The position numbers and the translations under genes were made by a program. The notes under the pieces were generated by a model. That model made no database searches. It saw only the letters and a list, made by a program, of their open reading frames with translations, and was not told the DNA's origin. Of a stretch of 10,813 bases of DNA, positions 5,739 through 10,813 are shown piece by piece (position 1 is the first letter of the stretch; each line of letters starts with the position of its first letter). The stretch comes from Chloroflexia bacterium (lineage in GTDB: Bacteria; Chloroflexota; Chloroflexia; Thermomicrobiales; CFX8), in the NCBI GenBank assembly GCA_013696045.1, contig JACCZH010000238.1:1-10813 (forward strand). Direction: 5' to 3'.

Positions 5739-6092
5739 CTATGAGGTTGCCGGCCGCGATGGGTTCATCTCAGTGACGGTTCCATCAGCCTTGTCCTCGC
5801 CAACTGGCAGGGGGGACTTCTCCACCATCTCGGTCGTCTTGGCCTTGGCCTTATCCATCATCGGCTTGGCAGACTCGGCGACGCTGCTTGCGCGCTCGGT
5901 TGCCTTGTCCTTCACTGAGGTGGCGCGACCTTTGATCTCGTCCATGTCGCCGACCTTCGAACGGATCATCTCGCGCGTCTCGTTGCCCGACATTGGGGTT
6001 AGCGCCAGGGTGGTTATCGCTCCGGTGATCGCCCCGATAATGACACCTGCAATAAAAGCAAAGTCATGGCGGCTTTCTTCACGTCGTAACAT
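5739..6092 (-). CDS. YtxH domain-containing protein
   Basis: This 117-residue protein has one membrane segment (about 11-32, FAFIAGVIIGAITGAITTLA), then TPMSGNETREMIRSKV, the typical YtxH motif. An Ala/Lys/Glu-rich helical region (about 50-90) follows, with repeated short K/A/E spacing likely to form a coiled coil or amphipathic helix, and then a Pro/Ser-rich end. The Cys-free helical tail resembles LEA-like stretches seen in some stress proteins, but I would not assign that role. GGAGG lies seven bases before the ATG at 6092. It heads a two-gene unit with the 47-residue YtxH gene and is divergent from sucC, sharing a 167-base intergenic region. Confidence 0.85.
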   Translation of the reverse strand: MLRREESRHDFAFIAGVIIGAITGAITTLALTPMSGNETREMIRSKVGDMDEIKGRATSVKDKATERASSVAESAKPMMDKAKAKTTEMVEKSPLPVGEDKADGTVTEMNPSRPATS

Positions 6093-6143
6093 TGGTGTTC
6101 CTCCACATTCCTTGGAAACTGTTCTTCTCAGCCTCCCTCACAC

Positions 6144-6154
6144 TACTAATAGTA
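6144..6154. promoter_or_regulatory. Palindrome in the ytxH upstream region
   Basis: TACTAATAGTA is a perfect 5-1-5 palindrome 52 bases upstream of the ytxH ATG. On the minus strand the left part reads TACTAT, a fair -10 element (4 of 6), but no matching -35 is seen. It could be an operator overlapping the ytxH promoter. Confidence 0.3.
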
Positions 6155-6181
6155 ACAGGTCATTTTGGCCGTACTCCGCAC

Positions 6182-6233
6182 GGGTATGCGAAACCCGTAT
6201 GCTATGATCGACGGGCAGTCCGAGGGTATGCGA
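6182..6233 (+). promoter_or_regulatory. Probable sucC promoter with flanking direct repeats
   Basis: TGCTATGAT at 6200-6208 is an extended -10 element (TGN then TATGAT, 5 of 6 to consensus), which can work without a strong -35; none is evident. It is flanked by two copies of GGGTATGCGA at 6182-6191 and 6224-6233, 42 bases apart. The left copy also overlaps an inverted repeat ACGGGT / ACCCGT (6180-6185, 6193-6198). The sucC start is 27 bases after the second copy. The promoter call is moderate and the operator idea speculative. Confidence 0.5.
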
Positions 6234-6259
6234 CACGAAGCGGGAGCATCAGAACGCCC

Positions 6260-7405
6260 ATGAACATTCACGAATATCAGGCGGCGGAATTACTGGAAAC
6301 CTACGGCATTCCGATTAACGCCGGCAAAGTGGCAACCACCGCCGACGAGGCGGCCCTGGCCACCCAACAACTTGGCGGAGGGTCTGGAAAGGTCGCCATC
6401 AAGGCGCAGGTACATACAGGCGGCCGCGGCAAAGCCGGCGGCATCAAGCTGGTGGGAACGCCGGACGAAGCGCGCGAGGCTGCTCAGTCCATCCTTGGCA
6501 TGGACATTAGCGGACACATCGTGCATAAAGTGTTCGTCGTTCCGGCAGTCGATATCGCCCGCGAATATTATCTGGGCATCATCCTCGATCGAGCCGCCCG
6601 CGGCATCACGATCATGGCCAGCTCAGAAGGCGGGGTGGACATCGAAGAGGTCGCCCGCGAGACGCCGGAGAAAATCATCCGGGTCACGGCCGACCCGCTG
6701 CTGGGTCTTCAGGATTTTCAGGCGCGCATGGTGGCCTTCGGTCTGGGCATTGAGCCCCAGCTGATGCGCGGATTCCTCAGCATCGTGCGTTCGTTGTACG
6801 ACGCATTCGTTGGTTCTGACGCTTCACTGGCCGAGATCAACCCGCTCATCCTGACCGGGGACGACCGCTGGCTGGCACTGGATTCCAAGGTGACGCTGGA
6901 CGACAACGCGCTCTACCGGCATCCAGCATTTGATGAGCTGCGCGACGCCAACGAAGAAGACCAGACCGAGACCAGGGCACGCGCCAACGGCATCTCGTTC
7001 GTGAAGCTGGATGGCGACATTGGCTGCGTGGTCAATGGCGCGGGGCTGGCGATGGCAACCATGGACGCCGTGAAGCAACAGGGCGGCGATCCGGCTAACT
7101 TTCTGGATGTAGGCGGTGGCGCGAGCGCTGACCAGGTCGCCATGGCACTGGAGCTCGTATTGGCTGACCCGGCTGTCACCGCAATTCTCTTCAATATCTT
7201 TGGCGGCATTACCCGCTGCGATCTGGTGGCCAAGGGCATTCTTGAGGCACGCACCCGTGTCGAGGTGAATGTGCCGATGGTTATTCGTCTGGTTGGAACA
7301 AACCAGGAAGAGGGCCGGCAGATTCTTTCCGAAGCCGGTATTACCACGGTTGACACCATGACTGAAGCGGCCCGTGGCGTGGTCGAAGCATCGCGCGCCG
7401 GTTGA
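6260..7405 (+). CDS. sucC: Succinyl-CoA synthetase (succinate-CoA ligase), beta subunit
   Basis: This 381-residue ATP-grasp subunit is the partner of SucD. The enzyme interconverts succinyl-CoA, NDP and phosphate with succinate, CoA and NTP in the TCA cycle. It begins MNIHEYQAAELL, the standard start. The glycine-rich loop GGRGKAGG lies at 54-61, the metal-binding AEINPL at 191-196, and the ligase domain carries FLDVGGGAS and NIFGGITRCD (312-321). Length is close to the usual 385-390. The ATG at 6260 matches the family start, though the frame is open back to 6092; its ribosome site is weak (CGGGAG, 13 bases away). A probable promoter lies at 6182-6233. sucD follows after 19 bases, so the two are an operon. 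Nucleotide preference (ADP or GDP) cannot be read with certainty. Confidence 0.97.
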   Translation: MNIHEYQAAELLETYGIPINAGKVATTADEAALATQQLGGGSGKVAIKAQVHTGGRGKAGGIKLVGTPDEAREAAQSILGMDISGHIVHKVFVVPAVDIAREYYLGIILDRAARGITIMASSEGGVDIEEVARETPEKIIRVTADPLLGLQDFQARMVAFGLGIEPQLMRGFLSIVRSLYDAFVGSDASLAEINPLILTGDDRWLALDSKVTLDDNALYRHPAFDELRDANEEDQTETRARANGISFVKLDGDIGCVVNGAGLAMATMDAVKQQGGDPANFLDVGGGASADQVAMALELVLADPAVTAILFNIFGGITRCDLVAKGILEARTRVEVNVPMVIRLVGTNQEEGRQILSEAGITTVDTMTEAARGVVEASRAG

Positions 7406-7424
7406 TAGAGGGGACCCCGACAAG

Positions 7425-8354
7425 GTGAGCATTCTCGTCGATAAGAATTCTCGTGTGCTGGTCCAGGGCATTACTGGCCGCGAAGGCACCTTCCACACTG
7501 GCGGCATGCTGGAATATGGCACTCAGGTTGTGGCCGGTGTCACTCCGGGACGGGCAGGCAAGGCCGTGCACGGCGTGCCGGTCTACAACACTGTCGCCGA
7601 GGCAGTCGCTGAAACGAAGCCCAACGTCTCAATTATCTACGTGCCCGGCCCGTTTGCGCCGGACGCGATCATGGAGGCGACCGACAGCGGCATTCCGTTG
7701 ATCATCTGCATCTCCGAAAATATCCCGGTCAACGACATGGTCAAGGCCTACGCGCATGTGAAGGCTGCTGGAGCGCGCCTGATCGGCCCGAACTGCCCCG
7801 GTTTGATTACACCGGGTGAGGCCAAGATCGGCATCATGCCTGGCTACATCCACAAGCGCGGCCGGGTGGGTCTCGTTTCTCGCTCCGGCACGCTCACCTA
7901 TGAGGTTGTCTGGGCGCTGACCGAGTCCGGGCTAGGCCAGACCACCGCTGTCGGCATCGGTGGCGACCCCATCATCGGGACGTCGTTTATCGATGTGTTG
8001 GAGCTGTTCGAGGCCGACCCTGAAACCGAAGGTATCGTTATGCTCGGGGAGATCGGCGGCACCGACGAAGAGCAAGCCGCAGCCTACATTAAAGAACACG
8101 TCACCAAGCCGGTTATCGGCTTCATCGCCGGTGTCACCGCGCCTCCCGGCAAGCGCATGGGTCACGCCGGCGCCATCATCTCCGGTGGCACCGGCACCGC
8201 CGCCGAGAAGATTGCTGCATTGAACGCTGCCGGCGTCGAGGTCGCTGAGCGGCCGGCCCAGGTTGCGGACCTCATGAAGGCGCGGCTGTCGGCGCAGTTG
8301 CGGGCGTATTTATGCTCGGCGAGGATGCCCTTCAGCCAACACGACGCTGCTTGA
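7425..8354 (+). CDS. sucD: Succinyl-CoA synthetase (succinate-CoA ligase), alpha subunit
   Basis: This 309-residue subunit binds CoA and carries the phospho-histidine. Visible hallmarks are the CoA-binding GITGREGTFH (15-24), GPNCPGLITPGE (121-132), GLVSRSGTLTYE (149-160), GIGGDP (177-182), and KRMGHAGAII (243-252) with the active-site His247. The GTG at 7425 is the family start (MSILVDKNSRVLVQG), with GAGGGG about 11 bases upstream; the frame is open earlier but overlaps sucC. The protein runs about 21 residues past the usual end, which falls near LMKARL (283-288). The last codons and the stop lie in the hairpin at 8337-8365, so the tail may be a late extension. It forms an operon with sucC and converges on the sulfite oxidase-like gene. 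Confidence 0.97.
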   Translation: MSILVDKNSRVLVQGITGREGTFHTGGMLEYGTQVVAGVTPGRAGKAVHGVPVYNTVAEAVAETKPNVSIIYVPGPFAPDAIMEATDSGIPLIICISENIPVNDMVKAYAHVKAAGARLIGPNCPGLITPGEAKIGIMPGYIHKRGRVGLVSRSGTLTYEVVWALTESGLGQTTAVGIGGDPIIGTSFIDVLELFEADPETEGIVMLGEIGGTDEEQAAAYIKEHVTKPVIGFIAGVTAPPGKRMGHAGAIISGGTGTAAEKIAALNAAGVEVAERPAQVADLMKARLSAQLRAYLCSARMPFSQHDAA

Positions 8355-8365
8355 GCGTCGTGTTG
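8337..8365. terminator. Hairpin over the sucD stop codon
   Basis: CAACACGACGCT (8337-8348) pairs perfectly with 8354-8365 around a 5-base loop, GCTTG. The sucD stop TGA (8352-8354) sits at the loop. It lies between two convergent genes, 38 bases from the opposing stop, and could stop transcription both ways. No T-run follows on either strand, so it is not a classical terminator; it could also protect the transcript end. Confidence 0.55.
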
Positions 8366-8402
8366 TGACGTATGATCGTTGAATCACTCCAGCGGAAATA
8401 AG

Positions 8403-10172
8403 CTACTCAGCGCCCGGAGGCAGTTGCCCTCCGTAGTGCTCGCTCAGCACATCGCGGCCAAGCGGCCCCAGCAATACATCATAGGGCGGTTGATTGTCCG
8501 GATGATACTCGAAGCGCGCACGCTCGAAGTACTGCACCGTCAGCTCGTTCTCAGTGATCTCTTCGGTGATTGGGTAGCCGAAGATCATCAGTCCTCCGTG
8601 ATGCTGCCAGTAGTCGAGGAATCGGCCGCAGACGTTGTGGCCAGTCGGCTCAAAGAATTGGCAGCCCGGGCTAAAACTCGGTTCGGCACGTGGAAACGGT
8701 TCCGTACCAGGCAGTGTCTCGATTCCCAGTAACCCCAGCAGTACGTTATAGGGCTCGGCATTTTCTGGATGCAGTTCGAAGCGCTGGCGCTCGAAGTACT
8801 GGACTCGGTAGACCTGTCCGTCAATCAGGCTCTCCTCGTCGAACGCCTCGGTGATCGGATATCCGAAGATTGCTAACCCGCCGTGCTGCTCCCAGAACGC
8901 CAGGAACGCGCCACTCAGCGTCTTGCCGGTTTCGGGGAAAGAAAGGTCTCCGGTGACGACTCGTCGCGTTATCTGGCCATTGCTTTCCCAGAAGGTGAGC
9001 TTGTTGGCGATCAAAGGATCGTCCATCGCTGGCTGGGTGTGCCCCGCGGTGTTGATGGCGCGCGACGTGATGGTGTGTCCCCCCGCAGCCGGCTGGCCCC
9101 AATCGAGACTCCAGATCGTCCATGCGAATTCGGCGCCCACGCCTTCCTCAAGCGTCGCCGCAACCCACTCTCCACCGTCGATCTGCACCTCGACTGCTGC
9201 AATCGGGGCCCCCCAGGCCGCGCCGATGATGCGATACTCGCCGTCGAGCCGGGTGACTTTGGCTGGAGCCGATTTCAGTCGATCCCTGGTCACAGACGTG
9301 AAGCGCGCCACTGTCACGTCGTCGACCTGCTCCTCGCGGATTGTCACGTACTCGCGCGCCATGAACCGGCCCATATAGCGGGTGTTCAGCAACTCGATGC
9401 GGTGCAGCCATTTGACGTTGGCTACCCCATACCAACCCGGGGCGATCAAGCGCACTGGACCCCCGTGATCCTGGGGAAGCGGCTCCCCGTTCATCATGTA
9501 ACACAGGATGATGTTGGGATCCATGGCGTCTGACAGGGACATGCTGCGCGCGAATTGCTCGGTGAGCGTCATATCGTTGACCTCGCCTGGTCCCGCATCG
9601 CTGCCCCAGAAGACCACTTCTATGCCCTCGGGAAGCACTCCGGCCTCCTGGAGTAGTGGAGCGAGGGGAGTGCCTGCCCAGTTGGCGTTGCCGATGGCGC
9701 CAATAAGAAACGGCAAACCATGGTTCCCGGAGCACTCCATGGTGAAGGAGACTTCCTGACTTGGGCGAGCTTTGAGCTCGTCGAGTGCGATGGACATGGG
9801 ATTCCCGACCAGTCCGGTAATCTCCAGCCGCCACGCCTCAGGAGCGATGTCCGGCAGGTTGTAATGCTTGACCGTAAAGAACTCGTTGTTCGGTGTCTGC
9901 CACGAATCCAGCGACTCCCAGTGCAGTAGCGTCCCGGAGATGTCGGGCACAGGGTTCGGCGCTGGCTGATCTAACCAGGGAATGACCTCCTCGCCGGGCC
10001 GATTCGGAAAGCGCAGCGTTGAAAATAGAGATGGAGCCGACCAGTGGGCGATGTCCTTGTTCTCTTGACGTACAGAGGCTGTCGCTGGCGCCCGGACACG
10101 GAACGCCGCCAACGCAGCCAATGCCGCGCCCCCATGCAATACAGTTCTGCGTGAAACTTCGCGTGGTGCCAT
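8403..10172 (-). CDS. Tat-exported sulfite oxidase-family molybdopterin enzyme with two C-terminal FGYP repeats
   Basis: This protein of about 589 residues (numbering below counts from the upstream ATG at 10175) acts outside the membrane. SRRTVLHG at 8-15 plus an Ala-rich stretch is a twin-arginine signal. Residues ~95-280 are the molybdopterin-binding domain, with Cys148 in TMECSGNHG as likely Mo ligand and then QDHGGPVRLIAPGWYGVANVKW (235-256, quoted here only as QDHGGPVRL and GWYGVANVKW). Residues ~285-395 are the Mo-co dimerisation domain (IIGAAWG, VEVQIDGGEW, SRAINTAGHTQP). No heme domain is present, so it is of the dehydrogenase type with an unknown electron acceptor. Two repeats follow (413-487 and 509-577). 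AGGAGG sits six bases before the ATG at 10172 and three before the one at 10175. Sulfite is the family's usual substrate, but other oxo-transfer substrates are possible. It may be controlled by the LuxR gene upstream. Confidence 0.9.
   Translation of the reverse strand: MAPREVSRRTVLHGGAALAALAAFRVRAPATASVRQENKDIAHWSAPSLFSTLRFPNRPGEEVIPWLDQPAPNPVPDISGTLLHWESLDSWQTPNNEFFTVKHYNLPDIAPEAWRLEITGLVGNPMSIALDELKARPSQEVSFTMECSGNHGLPFLIGAIGNANWAGTPLAPLLQEAGVLPEGIEVVFWGSDAGPGEVNDMTLTEQFARSMSLSDAMDPNIILCYMMNGEPLPQDHGGPVRLIAPGWYGVANVKWLHRIELLNTRYMGRFMAREYVTIREEQVDDVTVARFTSVTRDRLKSAPAKVTRLDGEYRIIGAAWGAPIAAVEVQIDGGEWVAATLEEGVGAEFAWTIWSLDWGQPAAGGHTITSRAINTAGHTQPAMDDPLIANKLTFWESNGQITRRVVTGDLSFPETGKTLSGAFLAFWEQHGGLAIFGYPITEAFDEESLIDGQVYRVQYFERQRFELHPENAEPYNVLLGLLGIETLPGTEPFPRAEPSFSPGCQFFEPTGHNVCGRFLDYWQHHGGLMIFGYPITEEITENELTVQYFERARFEYHPDNQPPYDVLLGPLGRDVLSEHYGGQLPPGAE
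8445..8651 (-). repeat. Second FGYP repeat of the sulfite oxidase-like protein
   Basis: Residues about 509-577 contain TGHNVCGRFLDYWQHHGG, FGYPITEE, VQYFERARFEYHPDN and PYDVLLGPLG. The order and spacing of these elements match the first repeat. Two Cys (505 and 516) at its start could form a disulfide, plausible for an exported domain. Confidence 0.8.
8715..8939 (-). repeat. First FGYP repeat of the sulfite oxidase-like protein
   Basis: Residues about 413-487 contain FPETGKTLSGAFLAFWEQ, GGLAIFGYPITEAF, VQYFERQRFELHPEN and PYNVLLGLLG. It is a diverged copy of the repeat at 8445-8651. I know such modules from secreted Chloroflexota proteins; their function is not established. Confidence 0.8.
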
Positions 10173-10185
10173 CATGCTCCTCCTA

Positions 10186-10210
10186 TCACCTGTGCGGTCA
10201 TCACCTGTGC
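10186..10210 (-). repeat. Tandem 10-base repeat in the leader of the sulfite oxidase-like gene
   Basis: On the minus strand GCACAGGTGA occurs twice, five bases apart (10201-10210 and 10186-10195), ending just before the AGGAGG ribosome site. A small GC hairpin (GCCGG, GCG loop, CCGGC; 10221-10233) lies further upstream. This could be a regulator site or a small duplication. Confidence 0.45.
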
Positions 10211-10312
10211 CGAGAGATCCGCCGGGCGCCGGCGACTAGGTTCGTCAGCGTCCTGCAAACCTCTCAGCATGCACAACCGTAGGACGGGCGCTGGTTTCCC
10301 GCATCCGTTGTT

Positions 10313-10333
10313 CTATGTAATCGGAATATGTAG
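10313..10333. promoter_or_regulatory. Imperfect dyad upstream of the sulfite oxidase-like gene
   Basis: The 21 bases CTATGTAATCGGAATATGTAG (given in two parts: CTATGTAATC, GGAATATGTAG) form an imperfect dyad with 7 of 10 positions matching, AT-rich within a GC-rich gap, and contain TATGTA twice. It lies about 140 bases before the sulfite oxidase-like start and 43 bases after the LuxR stop. It may be a promoter or regulator site; no clear -35/-10 pair is seen. Confidence 0.3.
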
Positions 10334-10375
10334 TTTTTTGGCGGCGCCTACGTAGAGGAATCGACGTGCCGTCCA

Positions 10376-10813
10376 TCAGGCGAGGTGCTGGCGACGTGCA
10401 TAGGCACTCGCCTCCGCTTTGGTGTGGACATCAATCTTCAAATAGATGTTGGCGATGTGGCGCTCGACGGTGCGAGGGCTCAGAAAGAGATCATGGGCAA
10501 TCTGACGGTTGCTGCTGCCGACCGCGATCAACCGCAGGACCTCGACCTCGCGCCGTGACAGGCCCCGGTGCGCTGACTCAGGCGGGGTGATGGTCTGGCT
10601 ATCGGGCTCTGCGATGATCGCCAGCACGTTCGTCGCCACGGCGATCGCCTCCTCTAGTGGCATGGCCTCTCCGGCAGTTCGAGCCGCGGTGTACGTCTCT
10701 TCCGCCATGGCCGTGCGCACTTCCAAGACGAACTGGTCGTGCTGTGCGCGCAGAGGCGGCGAGAGCAACATGCCAGCGCGCTCGCGAAGCGCATCGTGCG
10801 CACCGATTAAGCA
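10376..10813 (-). CDS. LuxR-family transcriptional regulator, C-terminal part
   Basis: The frame is open to the window edge, so only the last 145 residues are seen. The end is a clear LuxR helix-turn-helix (10379-10561): GLSRREVEVLRLIAVGSSNRQ (here as LSRREVEVLRLIAVG and SNRQIA), then SPRTVERHIANIYLKIDV and a short C-terminal tail. Before it, an Ala/Arg/Glu-rich helical region (LRERAG, LEVRTAMAEETYTAA, GEAMPLEEAIAVA) matches the end of the long helical-repeat domain of large ATP-binding LuxR (LAL/MalT-like) regulators. I infer that the missing part carries an NTPase domain. It is on the same strand as the sulfite oxidase-like gene, with a 203-base gap. It could regulate that gene, but nothing in the sequence proves it. 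Confidence 0.88.
   Translation of the reverse strand, partial: CLIGAHDALRERAGMLLSPPLRAQHDQFVLEVRTAMAEETYTAARTAGEAMPLEEAIAVATNVLAIIAEPDSQTITPPESAHRGLSRREVEVLRLIAVGSSNRQIAHDLFLSPRTVERHIANIYLKIDVHTKAEASAYARRQHLA

Noticed and set aside
6092..6259. Longer N-terminus for SucC
   Set aside because: The family begins at MNIHEYQA (6260), and the extension covers the divergent promoter region.
6824..7522. Long minus-strand open frame opposite sucC and sucD
   Set aside because: It is antisense to two clear housekeeping genes and has no recognisable domain.
8883..9533. Long plus-strand open frame opposite the sulfite oxidase-like gene
   Set aside because: Shadow of a strong minus-strand coding region; no ribosome site or domain seen. 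The minus-strand frame at 9148-9834 was dismissed for the same reason.

Overview
The window looks like a piece of a Chloroflexota chromosome, probably class Thermomicrobia (Sphaerobacter or Nitrolancea relatives). The evidence is the GC-rich base composition (by eye, not counted), a cobalamin-dependent ribonucleotide reductase, a large LuxR-type regulator, and a secreted enzyme carrying the W-x-x-x-GG-x-x-x-FGYP repeats that I associate with secreted Chloroflexota proteins. This placement is inference; no rRNA or other taxonomic marker is present.

Layout, left to right. Positions 1-813 hold the 3' end of nrdJ (class II ribonucleotide reductase), closed by a strong terminator. A MazG-like pyrophosphohydrolase (minus, 853-1209) and a GrpB-family protein (plus, 1280-1852) diverge from a 70-base gap. 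A P-loop nucleotide-kinase-like protein (minus, 1856-2572) converges on grpB with three bases between the stops. Positions 2573-2964 hold no intact gene but contain a fragment of an IS701-type transposase. A DUF1028 protein (minus, 2965-3834) diverges from a CPBP-like membrane protein whose catalytic motifs look eroded (plus, 3951-4706). A rhomboid intramembrane protease (minus, 4755-5453) follows. Two tandem YtxH-family membrane proteins (minus, 5555-5698 and 5739-6092) come next; the first encodes only 47 residues. The sucCD operon (plus, 6260-8354) encodes succinyl-CoA synthetase. A Tat-exported molybdopterin enzyme of the sulfite oxidase family, with two C-terminal FGYP repeats (minus, 8403-10172), follows. 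The window ends in the DNA-binding 3' end of a LuxR-family regulator (minus, 10376-10813).

Most genes are single units on alternating strands; the clear operons are sucC-sucD and the two ytxH genes. The left third has a loose nucleotide-metabolism theme (dNTP synthesis, NTP house-cleaning, a kinase-like NTPase, a nucleotidyltransferase-fold protein), but strand changes argue against one operon. The middle is membrane and stress biology. sucCD is central metabolism (TCA cycle).

I do not see a clearly new multi-gene system. The points most worth a second look are the sulfite oxidase fused to two surface repeats, the apparently inactive CPBP homologue, the 47-residue YtxH gene, the repeat pair flanking the sucC promoter, and two stop codons that sit inside hairpin loops.
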